Positions 20,095-27,889 of a stretch of DNA of 64,000 bases are shown here, piece by piece. Origin of the DNA: Lautropia sp. (GTDB taxonomy: Bacteria > Pseudomonadota > Gammaproteobacteria > Burkholderiales > Burkholderiaceae_E). Positions within the stretch are counted from its first letter, which is position 1; each line of letters starts with the position of its first letter. The notes beneath the pieces are model-generated. The model ran no database searches, was not told where the DNA came from, and saw only the letters and a program-made list of their open reading frames with translations. Position numbers and translations under genes: made by a program. The stretch is taken from NCBI GenBank assembly GCA_030530775.1, contig JAUMUG010000003.1:248001-312000 (forward strand), read 5' to 3'.

Positions 20095-21162
20095 TCAGAC
20101 GTCCTGATCCGCAGCCTGCACCGGCTCGGCTGGCATGGCAGCGGCAATGCGTCCGATCAAGCCGTTCCGCGCGGCATCATAGGCGCGCTGCAGAGCGGCA
20201 TCGAAAGCAAAAGCGTCGGCCGAGCCATGACTCTTGAGCACGATACCGCGCAGACCGATCAAACAGGCGCCATTGTAACGACGGTGATCGACCCGGTTCC
20301 TGAAGCGCTTGAGCACCGGTGTGGCGCACAAACCCGCCAGCTTGGTCAGCCAATTGCGCGAAAACTCCTGCCGCATCAGGGTCGCGATCATCTGAGCCAC
20401 GCCTTCGGAGGTCTTGAGCGACACGTTGCCGACGAAACCATCACAGACGACGACATCGACCTTGCCGGTGTAGATATCGTTGCCTTCGATATTGCCGATG
20501 AAATTGATCGGCGTCCCGCGAATCAGCTTGGCGGCTTCCTTGACCACATCGTTGCCCTTGATCAGCTCTTCGCCGATGTTGAGCAGACCGACACTGGGAC
20601 GCTCCTTGTCGCCGAGCACCGATGCCAATGCACTACCCATGACGGCAAACTGCATCAGGTGGATCGGCTCGCAATCGACGTTCGCCCCCAGATCCAGCAT
20701 GGTGGTGAAGCCCCCTTCGCGGGTAGGTAGCTGGGTGGCGATGGCCGGCCGGTCGATGCCAGGCAGCATCTTCAGAACGAAGCGTGAAATCGCCATCAGC
20801 GCGCCGGTATTGCCGGCACTGACACAGGCGTCGGCCGCACAGGCCTTGACCTGCTCGATGGCGACGCGCATCGAGGAATCACGCCGGTTGCGCAGAGCCT
20901 GCACCGGATTGTCGTCCATGCGGATGACTTCGCCGGCCGCAACGACGCGGCAGCGCTCGCGCAGCCCCTTGAACAGAGGCCCATCGACGCCGCCGGACAG
21001 CGCGCCGCCCCGCTGCTGGACTGCGGCCTCGACCTCGTCGGGACGCCCCACCAGCAGCAGCTCCGCATCCGGATGCGACTGAAGGAATGAAAGTGCCGCA
21101 GGCACCGTCACGGTCAGACCGTGGTCACCCCCCATGGCATCGATGGCCAAGCGAACGCTCAT
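20095..21162 (-). CDS. plsX: Phosphate acyltransferase PlsX
   Basis: PlsX converts acyl-ACP to acyl-phosphate, the donor for PlsY in phospholipid synthesis, so it links the fab cluster to membrane lipids. It begins [20 protein letters not shown] and keeps the family motifs [25 protein letters not shown] and [20 protein letters not shown]. The length is 355 residues. It follows rpmF by 58 bp on the same strand, the arrangement known as the rpmF-plsX-fab operon. Confidence 0.96.
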   Translation of the reverse strand: MSVRLAIDAMGGDHGLTVTVPAALSFLQSHPDAELLLVGRPDEVEAAVQQRGGALSGGVDGPLFKGLRERCRVVAAGEVIRMDDNPVQALRNRRDSSMRVAIEQVKACAADACVSAGNTGALMAISRFVLKMLPGIDRPAIATQLPTREGGFTTMLDLGANVDCEPIHLMQFAVMGSALASVLGDKERPSVGLLNIGEELIKGNDVVKEAAKLIRGTPINFIGNIEGNDIYTGKVDVVVCDGFVGNVSLKTSEGVAQMIATLMRQEFSRNWLTKLAGLCATPVLKRFRNRVDHRRYNGACLIGLRGIVLKSHGSADAFAFDAALQRAYDAARNGLIGRIAAAMPAEPVQAADQDV

Positions 21163-21220
21163 GGCGTTGAGAGAATGTCGTTTTCAGGCAAGACGGGAGC
21201 CACCAAAAAAAGGCAGCCGA

Positions 21221-21403
21221 TCACTCGTCAGACTTGGTCTTGACGATTTTCTTGCCCCGGTAGTACCCATTGGGGCTGATGTGGTGGCGCAGATGCACTT
21301 CACCCGTGGTGGGCTCGACTGCAACCGGCGGGTTTTCGAGGTGATCGTGCGAACGGTGCATGCCGCGCTTGGACGGCGTTTTTTTGTTTTGCTGAACGGC
21401 CAT
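21221..21403 (-). CDS. rpmF: 50S ribosomal protein L32
   Basis: The sequence begins [20 protein letters not shown], the typical basic N-terminus of L32. The 60-residue protein has no zinc-binding cysteines, so it is the C-minus form. GGGAGAG lies about 7 bases upstream of the ATG. It sits between yceD and plsX, the conserved arrangement linking ribosome and lipid synthesis genes. Confidence 0.97.
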   Translation of the reverse strand: MAVQQNKKTPSKRGMHRSHDHLENPPVAVEPTTGEVHLRHHISPNGYYRGKKIVKTKSDE

Positions 21404-21539
21404 TGAATACTCTCCCTGCCCTCAACGCAATGCAATGGGCAATCCGGTATTATAGCCGGCCAACGAATTCCGTCACAAGTCCCGTGACGGATCGAGACTC
21501 ACGGCAGCCGATGGGACGACACCGAGCCCTGCCGGTTTC

Positions 21540-22076
21540 TCACGCGCCAGACGATACCATTCGATTCAGATTGGACGGGTCGGGACAAACGTCGTGGCGG
21601 ACCGCCATCGGCAGGGCCAGAATCGCCTCGTCCTCGATCAGTTCGGCCAACGGCAACTTGGCCACCGTGGCAATCACATCCACATCGCCACCGGCCTCCG
21701 GATCTTCCAGATCGGCCTGACGCTCGGTGGCCGCCAGGCGGAAACGTCGACAGGATTCGATGCGCCCACCGCTCACCGGCCCCAGACAACGTCCGCAGGA
21801 CAGTACGGGCGAAAAACGCAGCGACAGCACCAGAAACTGCCGGACGCGGTCCAGCTCGTCACGCCCGACCTCGCCCTGGACACACCATTCGACCAGCGCA
21901 CCATCATCCAGCAGGCCGGACGCGCAGAGCCGGGGCATCATCGAGGCGGGTGTTCTGCCTTCGAGCATGTCATGCCGCTTCGCAAAACGAACCGGGTCGA
22001 TATCCGGCGCCAGCCCTTCGACGGGCGCATGAACCGCCTCGGCGGCACAGGAGGAAGGGGATTTGGATCTCATCAT
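21540..22076 (-). CDS. yceD: YceD/DUF177 family protein
   Basis: A DUF177 protein of the family linked to 23S rRNA accumulation, always found next to rpmF. The CxxC pair CGRCL in mid-protein and the acidic motif LAELIEDEAILALPM near the C-terminus are diagnostic. I chose the ATG at 22076, one of two adjacent ATG codons, because GAAGAAGAG precedes it and the resulting 178 residues match the family. It lies 136 bp upstream of rpmF and is divergent from maf. Confidence 0.92.
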   Translation of the reverse strand: MMRSKSPSSCAAEAVHAPVEGLAPDIDPVRFAKRHDMLEGRTPASMMPRLCASGLLDDGALVEWCVQGEVGRDELDRVRQFLVLSLRFSPVLSCGRCLGPVSGGRIESCRRFRLAATERQADLEDPEAGGDVDVIATVAKLPLAELIEDEAILALPMAVRHDVCPDPSNLNRMVSSGA

Positions 22077-22186
22077 CTCTTCTTCGGGCCGTTCGCGCCC
22101 GGATCCTGAAGCCAGGCGCATGGAAAGTGCACAGGCGAAACGGCCTCACCCCCTGGCAAACACCACGCACCGTGTGAAAACTTTTT

Positions 22187-22195
22187 ATCATAGCA
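22187..22195 (-). promoter_or_regulatory. Possible extended -10 promoter for yceD-rpmF-plsX
   Basis: Read on the minus strand, this is TGCTATGAT, an extended -10 element (TGn followed by TATGAT). A -35 box is not evident. It lies in the 122-bp intergenic region between yceD and the divergent maf gene. The opposite strand reads TATCAT close to the maf start, so both genes may start transcription here. Confidence 0.4.
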
Positions 22196-22198
22196 CCC

Positions 22199-22777
22199 AT
22201 GAAACTCGTGCTTGCCTCTGCCTCTGCCTATCGCCGTGAACTGCTGTCGCGCCTGCAGCTACCCTTCGACGTCATCACCGCACCGGTCGATGAAAGCCCC
22301 TTGCCCGGGGAAATGCCGCGACCGCTGGCACTGCGTCTGGCCGCGCTGAAGGCCGATACCGTGGCGGCGCTGCACCCCGACGCCATCGTGATCGGCTCGG
22401 ATCAGGTCGGCACTTTCGACGGGCTGAATCCGGTCGGCAAGCCCGGTACGCCGGGCAACGCCCGCCGGCAGCTCCGATATGCCTCGGGCCGGACACTGCA
22501 TTTCCATACGGCGATGGCGCTGCGTGCACCCGGCCAACCAGCCATCGATGATTGTGTGGACTTGAGCGTCGTGTTCCGTTCCCTGAGCGACGACGAGATC
22601 GATCATTATCTGAGTCGCGAAGACGCGCTGGACTGCGCGGGCTCTGCCCGTTGCGAAGGACTCGGTATCAGCCTGCTCGAAGCGATCCACAGCGACGATC
22701 CGACCGCACTGATCGGCCTGCCGCTGATCCGGCTCACCACGCACCTGCGCCACCTGGGGCTGAATCCGCTGGGCTAA
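22199..22777 (+). CDS. Maf-like nucleoside triphosphate pyrophosphatase
   Basis: A house-cleaning pyrophosphatase of the Maf family, probably the YceF branch that acts on 7-methyl-GTP, given its length (192 residues) and place next to yceD-rpmF. The N-terminal LVLASASAYRRELLSRLQL and IVIGSDQV are the nucleotide-binding motifs. CAGSARCEGLGI replaces the usual G-K-A-G-A-Y-G-I-Q loop of the dTTP/UTP branch, as in YceF. The leader is very short if the TATCAT at 22186-22191 is its -10. Confidence 0.88.
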   Translation: MKLVLASASAYRRELLSRLQLPFDVITAPVDESPLPGEMPRPLALRLAALKADTVAALHPDAIVIGSDQVGTFDGLNPVGKPGTPGNARRQLRYASGRTLHFHTAMALRAPGQPAIDDCVDLSVVFRSLSDDEIDHYLSREDALDCAGSARCEGLGISLLEAIHSDDPTALIGLPLIRLTTHLRHLGLNPLG

Positions 22778-22967
22778 CCCCTGACAGCCGCCGGGACGGA
22801 CCTGCAGCGCCGCCTCGGACCGCCTCCCCCGCCCCGCGGGTCGACACGGCCAGGCTCATCCCCCCGGTCTATCCCATCCCCCGATCCCTTCGTGTCCGCT
22901 CGAGCGACAGTTTTTCCCCTTTCCGCCCCGCTTTTTCTCGTCGGAACCCAGCCATTTCCCTGCCCAG

Positions 22968-23819
22968 ATGAACGCCCCGAGTACCGCCCGCCCCGGCCGG
23001 CTTTTCCTGATTCCAACCCCGCTGATGCAACCCGAGGAATGCCACGGTCCCTGGCTGCCGGAGGCCGAGCACCAGCGGCTGATCGATCTGACCGAGTTTT
23101 ATGTGGAAACCCCCAAGACCGCACGACGCTGGCTGGGTCTTCTGGGACTGGTGCATCCGATCCAGCAGCTGAACCTGCATCCGCTGCCGGACCGTGCCGG
23201 CCAATCGGACTGCCCGAACCGCAACGGCCGGCAGGACGGAGGGCACGGTCGGAGCTGGTCGGATGATCGGCAATGGCTCGCCCCGGTGCTGGCCGGTCGG
23301 GATGCTGGACTGCTGTCGGATGCCGGCTGCCCTGGCGTGGCGGATCCGGGCGCGCTGTTGGTGGCAGCCGCCCACCGGCTCGGCGTCGAGGTCATCCCGC
23401 TCGTCGGGCCTTCATCGATTCTGCTGGGCTTGATGGCCAGCGGATTCAATGGTCAGCAGTTTGCTTTCCATGGTTACTTGCCGGTCCAGCCCGACCAGCG
23501 AGCCGAGGCCATCGAGAAGCTGGCCAGGCGTTCGAGCACACGGCATGAAACCGCGATCCTGATCGAAACCCCTTACCGCAATCAGGCCATGGCCGATGCG
23601 CTGATCCGGCACCTGCCGGAAAGTGCACGACTGTGCATCGCCACCGATCTGACCGGGCAGGCACAACGAGTGCAAACCCGGACCGTGGCCGAGTGGCGAC
23701 GCAGCCCCCCCATCCTGCCCGACAAACGGCCGGCACTGTTTCTGTTCCTGTGCCTGCAACCCGGGCTGAAGCAATCACAAAGGCGAAGAACGAACGTCCC
23801 CGCCAGGCCCGGCTCATGA
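22968..23819 (+). CDS. SAM-dependent methyltransferase of the tetrapyrrole methylase (RsmI-like) family
   Basis: The protein resembles the RsmI-like methylases often found beside maf in betaproteobacteria. It has the N-terminal GRLFLIPTPL, then SDAGCPGVADPG and LVGPSSILLGLMASGFNGQ, which match the SAM-binding and GPSA-like motifs of this superfamily. Some relatives are annotated as 16S rRNA cytidine methyltransferases, but a short branch of unknown target is more likely here. A low-complexity Gly/Arg/Asp insert lies around residues 78-100. It is 190 bp after maf on the same strand. Confidence 0.8.
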   Translation: MNAPSTARPGRLFLIPTPLMQPEECHGPWLPEAEHQRLIDLTEFYVETPKTARRWLGLLGLVHPIQQLNLHPLPDRAGQSDCPNRNGRQDGGHGRSWSDDRQWLAPVLAGRDAGLLSDAGCPGVADPGALLVAAAHRLGVEVIPLVGPSSILLGLMASGFNGQQFAFHGYLPVQPDQRAEAIEKLARRSSTRHETAILIETPYRNQAMADALIRHLPESARLCIATDLTGQAQRVQTRTVAEWRRSPPILPDKRPALFLFLCLQPGLKQSQRRRTNVPARPGS

Positions 23820-23941
23820 TGGAGCCTCGGCCCATGGCGCATGTCCTGACACTACAGGCGCAGGCAAAGTAGCGGATACGACCGCGACCGGGTCGCACGC
23901 CACGATCGCACTCCCTGCTCCGGAAGTCCGGACCACGGAGA

Positions 23942-23969
23942 GCGCCGTCAGTGCGACGGCAGACGGCGC
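23942..23969. other. Hairpin between convergent genes
   Basis: A perfect 8-bp inverted repeat GCGCCGTC/GACGGCGC with a 12-nt loop lies in the 162 bp between the methyltransferase (plus) and sppA (minus). Neither side has a T tract, so it is not a standard terminator, but its position between convergent genes suggests a role in ending both transcripts. Confidence 0.4.
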
Positions 23970-23981
23970 ACCGAGCGAAAC

Positions 23982-24962
23982 TCAACGCAGAGAGGAAGAC
24001 CGGGTCACGCTTTCGGATTCCAGCTGATTCCAGAAGACGTCGGTGGCGACAGCCCCCAACTGACGTGCCCACTGTTCAAATGGCGTGTATTCGGTGAAAT
24101 CGACCACCTCTTCGCTGTCGGCCACATCACGCGCCACCGAATCCACCGAGCCCAGCCCATCGGCCAGCCCCAGTTCGACACTGCGCTCGCCGGTCCACAC
24201 CAGACCACTGAACATTTCCGGCGTCTCTTTCAAACGCTGGCCCCGCCCTTCCTTGACGACTGCGATGAATTGGCGATGGATCTCGTCGAGCATCGTCTGG
24301 GCATGCGCCTTCTGCTCGGCCGTCAGCGGCGAAAATGGATCCAGAAAAGCCTTGTTCTTGCCCGCCGTCATGGTCCGGTTCTCGATACCCAGCTTCCGTG
24401 CCAGTTCCTGCAGCCCGAAGTTGCCCAGGACCACCCCGATCGAACCGACCAGGCTGGCCTTGTCGACATAGACCCGGTCGGCCGCGGCCGCGACATAATA
24501 GGCTGCAGATGCGCCCAGCTCTTCGATGACCGCGTACAGTGCCTTGTCGGGATTGTTGCGACGCAAGCGGCGCATTTCATCGACGATGACCCCCGCCTGC
24601 ACCGGGCTGCCCCCTGGACTGTTGATGCGCAGAATCACCGCCGTTGCATGGGGATCGGCAAAAGCACGCCGCATCGACTTGATGACCTTGTCGGCATTGA
24701 CTCTCTCGGGCTCGGAACCGATGACCCCCCGAATGCTGATCGAGGCCACATAGGAGGTACCATCAGCCCCGGGACCTTGCTGTCGATGAGTCGAGCACTG
24801 CACCATGGCGAAGGCAATCAGGCCCAGAAACACCAGCATGAAGAAAATCCGCCATCGACGCCGCGCACGACGCTCCTTCAGGGACTCGCGGGCCAATTCT
24901 TCGATCAGGCTCCGGCCCCATTCATTCGTGTTGATCGCTGGGTTTTCTGGCTTGTCCGACAT
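23982..24962 (-). CDS. sppA: Signal peptide peptidase, S49 family
   Basis: A membrane-anchored serine protease that digests cleaved signal peptides. One transmembrane helix lies at about residues 40-58 (FFMLVFLGLIAFAMVQ), preceded by a basic cytoplasmic segment. The S49 core is visible: ILRINSPGGSPVQAG, the serine region ELGASAAYYVAAAADRVY and SLVGSIGVVLGNFGLQ. The 326-residue length fits the short SppA type. The ATG at 24962 has GGAGA about 7 bases upstream, better than a TTG four codons earlier. Relatives often have a Rieske-protein gene between this gene and gph; I see none here. Confidence 0.92.
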   Translation of the reverse strand: MSDKPENPAINTNEWGRSLIEELARESLKERRARRRWRIFFMLVFLGLIAFAMVQCSTHRQQGPGADGTSYVASISIRGVIGSEPERVNADKVIKSMRRAFADPHATAVILRINSPGGSPVQAGVIVDEMRRLRRNNPDKALYAVIEELGASAAYYVAAAADRVYVDKASLVGSIGVVLGNFGLQELARKLGIENRTMTAGKNKAFLDPFSPLTAEQKAHAQTMLDEIHRQFIAVVKEGRGQRLKETPEMFSGLVWTGERSVELGLADGLGSVDSVARDVADSEEVVDFTEYTPFEQWARQLGAVATDVFWNQLESESVTRSSSLR

Positions 24963-25277
24963 GCGCGTCTCCAATGCGAGTGACCACTGAACGAGGCAAA
25001 CCGACAGGCGCCGTCTCGACGCGATGCGCTCGCCCCGCCGCTTATTATCACTCTTCGAGGCGACGCCCTTTCCGGGAAAGCGCGCACATACCGCCTCCCG
25101 GTCCGACGGATCGACCGTTCATCGCCCATCGATGCTTCGGCGCAACGATTCAAGTTTCGCCGGCATCCCCGACGATCTCATTGTGTCTGATTTGCGCCAC
25201 TCGATCGTGGCGGTCAGCCGTCAAGAACCCGGTCCCGGTGGTCGGGCCACAAAGATGGCCGAGCAGCGGAACACGGC
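24963..25277. other. 315-bp gap between gph and sppA
   Basis: No credible gene. Relatives commonly carry a small Rieske-type iron-sulfur protein gene here. No Cys-x-His...Cys-x2-His pattern appears in any frame that I can read, so it seems absent. No terminator or promoter is clear. Confidence 0.4.
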
Positions 25278-25967
25278 TCAGGCGGCTGCGGGATCGACCT
25301 GAAGCAAGCGGGCCAATTCTTCGACAGAACCAGCCAAGCCATCCGGTGCGGAACGCACCAGCACACTTGGCGCCCGTTCACCGAAATGCACCCCGATGCT
25401 GGCGCAACCAAAGGCTTTCGCCATGTCGATGTCATAGATGGAATCGCCGATCATCACCATCTGCCCGGCTTCGACGCCCATTTCATCCGCCAGGCTTTTC
25501 AGCATCCAGGGGTTTGGCTTGGAAAGCCCTTCCTCGGCACAGCGCGAGGTCTCGAACCAGCGCTCGAGCCCGGTCGTGCGCAGAGCCCGGTCGAGCCCCC
25601 CACGGGATTTACCGGTGGCCACCGCCAGGCGTCGTCCGGCCAGTGCCAGCTTGCGCAACAGCTCGGTCATGCCCGCAAACGGCACATCGGTCTGGGAGCG
25701 ATTGGTGAAGTAGTAGCGACGACAGAGATCGGCGAACTCGGCATAATGCGACACCGGCAACAAAGGCATCAGTTTTTCGAGCAGTTCGTTCATACCCAGC
25801 CCGACCGATTGCCGTGTCTGCATTTCGTCGGGAGGCGAAAACCCCATGATGCGGGCCGACTGTTGAAAGGCATTGACGACCAGTGCGACCGAATCGGCAA
25901 TGGTGCCATCCCAGTCGAAAACGACGACATCGAACTTTCCAAACAGCTGAGCCTCAGCATTGATCAC
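25278..25967 (-). CDS. HAD-family hydrolase, phosphoglycolate-phosphatase-like
   Basis: A haloacid dehalogenase-type phosphatase. The nucleophile motif is VVVFDWDGTIADS, the second motif is AVATGKSRGGL with its conserved lysine later in LSKPNP, and the acidic motif is MIGDSIYDIDMAKA. The cap domain lies between residues 30 and 100. It is encoded next to rluC, as in many betaproteobacteria; the natural substrate is unknown. The start is a GTG at 25967 with GGAGG 7 bases upstream, which decides it. The length is 229 residues. Confidence 0.9.
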   Translation of the reverse strand: MINAEAQLFGKFDVVVFDWDGTIADSVALVVNAFQQSARIMGFSPPDEMQTRQSVGLGMNELLEKLMPLLPVSHYAEFADLCRRYYFTNRSQTDVPFAGMTELLRKLALAGRRLAVATGKSRGGLDRALRTTGLERWFETSRCAEEGLSKPNPWMLKSLADEMGVEAGQMVMIGDSIYDIDMAKAFGCASIGVHFGERAPSVLVRSAPDGLAGSVEELARLLQVDPAAA

Positions 25968-26066
25968 CGCCTGCCTCCGTATTCGTCATTTTTGCCACCG
26001 CCGCCGTCATCACCATCACGCACACATTCTGTCACGCGTGGGGTACGCCCGAATACGGCGATTGCA

Positions 26067-27164
26067 CTATGGCTGATATTCGCCCGAAAAATTATCGAAG
26101 CTGCGGGCAAACGCTGTGAACGTCTCCGGAACCGGCGCTTCGAAACGCAGTCTCTGACCGGATGCGGGGTGGTTCATTTCTAGCATAAAAGCATGAAGAA
26201 ACATGCGTTTATATCCCAAAAGATCAAGTGTTTTATTTAAAGTGAAGTCTCCGTACTTTTCATCCCCGAGGATGGGATGGCCGGCATGGGCCAGATGTAC
26301 GCGGATTTGATGAGTGCGACCTGTCAGCAATTCGCAATGCAGCAGGCAGCAATGAGGTGGCAGCCCCACCACACCACCAGTCTCCAAGACTGTCTCGCGC
26401 CGGACACGGGTGGCCGATGCTTGGCCCTGCGCCGTGACGCGGACACGACGCTCTCCTTCGGAGGTCAGGTATCGCTGCAACGGAAACTGCAAAAGGCTAT
26501 CCGTGCTGCGCCCCCAATAGCCTTTGACCAGCGCCAGATACTTCTTGTGTATTTTGCCTTCGGCGAACATCCGGTGCAGCGCCAGCAACGCGGCGCGGCG
26601 TTTGGCGATGATCAGCAGACCCGAGGTGTCACGGTCCAGCCGATGGGCCAGTTCCAGAAAGGCGCCGGCAGGACGACCGGCACGCAGACGCTCGATCAAC
26701 CCGGCCAAAATACCACTGCCGCCGTGCACCGCCAGCCCGGCCGATTTGTCGACGACGATCATGTGCTCGTCCTCGAAGAGGATCCGGATATGGCGTTCAT
26801 CGAGTCTCTCGCCCCCACGGGCCGGTCCGGGCCGGCGGGCGGTTCCGGGCAGATTCCGCAACGGCGGCACCCGTATCCGATCGCCGGTCTCGACCCGATC
26901 CTCGGCCCGGCAGCGCCTGCCGTCCAGCCGCACCTCTCCCTTGCGGATCATCCGATAGATGCGTGTTTTGGGCACGCCGCGCAAGGCAGCCAGCAGATAA
27001 TTGTCCAGCCGCTGCCCCGCCTGCGCGTCATCCACGTCCAGCCATTGGACCCGGGCGCCGCCTCCCGGTCCGGGGACTTTTCCATCGCCCCGGTCCGCAC
27101 GAACGGAATGGGCGGATCGGTCTGTTGTTTGCGCCCTTTGCGCTTTTGTGTCCCAAGCATTCAT
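26067..27164 (-). CDS. rluC: 23S rRNA pseudouridine synthase (RluC type)
   Basis: RluC makes pseudouridines at positions 955, 2504 and 2580 of 23S rRNA in E. coli. An N-terminal S4 domain (about residues 50-95, RLDNYLLAALRGVPKTRIYR) precedes the RluA-type catalytic core with HRLDRDTSG, where Asp is the nucleophile, and TGRTHQIRVHLAHAGHPILGD, of which only the core is family-specific. About 38 non-conserved residues precede the S4 domain. The ATG at 27164 lies only a few bases from the divergent rne promoter, so the two transcripts start back to back. Confidence 0.92.
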   Translation of the reverse strand: MNAWDTKAQRAQTTDRSAHSVRADRGDGKVPGPGGGARVQWLDVDDAQAGQRLDNYLLAALRGVPKTRIYRMIRKGEVRLDGRRCRAEDRVETGDRIRVPPLRNLPGTARRPGPARGGERLDERHIRILFEDEHMIVVDKSAGLAVHGGSGILAGLIERLRAGRPAGAFLELAHRLDRDTSGLLIIAKRRAALLALHRMFAEGKIHKKYLALVKGYWGRSTDSLLQFPLQRYLTSEGERRVRVTAQGQASATRVRRETVLETGGVVGLPPHCCLLHCELLTGRTHQIRVHLAHAGHPILGDEKYGDFTLNKTLDLLGYKRMFLHAFMLEMNHPASGQRLRFEAPVPETFTAFARSFDNFSGEYQP

Positions 27165-27175
27165 GTGGCTATAAT
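27146..27175 (+). promoter_or_regulatory. Sigma70 promoter of rne
   Basis: A perfect -10 box TATAAT lies at 27170-27175. A -35 box TTGTGT at 27146-27151 matches the consensus in its first three bases, with an 18-bp spacer. Transcription would begin near 27182 and give rne a leader of about 700 nt. The -10 lies beside the rluC start codon on the other strand. Confidence 0.6.
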
Positions 27176-27889
27176 CTACGGCGGTTGTCAGTCACGCAAG
27201 TGGTTACCGTCACTTAACTTGTGGGCGCCGGAAAACCACGGAATATGCGCTTTTCCCGGTGTCTCATGGTTGCCGGCACATCACCAGAGGGCCGGATCCT
27301 CATCGCACAGTCGCCCCAAGTGTACGGGAAGCACACCACGTCTTCCCTCAGGGAGCCATTGTGCATGTGCGATGCCAGCTTCGTTCTTTTTGCAGACGCC
27401 GGAAATCCTGGCCAGCCGGGTCGGCCACTCGAGGCCGATGGACCATCGAGGCTCGCATTTTTCGCGAACGATGTCGTTGAACCTGCAGCTGAACGGGAAC
27501 TCTCGCGTCACGCCCGAGCATGACCGGTCCGGTCGGACGAAACAACCGATTTGAGATTAAAAACGCGGCGTCGAAAGGTTCGACGCGCGGGCAGGATTTG
27601 ACGCGGATGGGCTGCCAACGCTCATCGGAACACGAATAGAAACGGAACGAAGGCCCAAGGGATATCGACCCGATGACCACCACACAATCGACCGCCCACC
27701 GCTCTGCCGGGTCTTCGCATGGCCTGCGCCCGTCTGCGCGCCAGCGATCCGTCATGACGCATACATGCGGTGTGCCGGTGAATTGCTCACGTTCCCTTTT
27801 CGATGAAGGCCGCTCGAAGACGGCCGGTCCGCGTCCTGTCATGCTCGCTGGTCATACACACCACGCCCATGTGTGCATGGAGTCATGGC
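27176..27889 (+). promoter_or_regulatory. Long 5' leader of rne
   Basis: These 714 bp between the rne promoter and start codon hold no credible gene. A strong hairpin GCGTCGAA/TTCGACGC with loop AGG lies at 27568-27586. In E. coli a 361-nt rne leader lets RNase E cut its own mRNA and so control its level. The leader here is twice as long and I infer the same role, but the E. coli element itself is not recognisable. Confidence 0.5.

Noticed and set aside
27348-27842. A minus-strand frame of 164 residues in the rne leader
   Set aside because: No recognisable domain, no good start context, and it lies in a region best explained as an untranslated leader.
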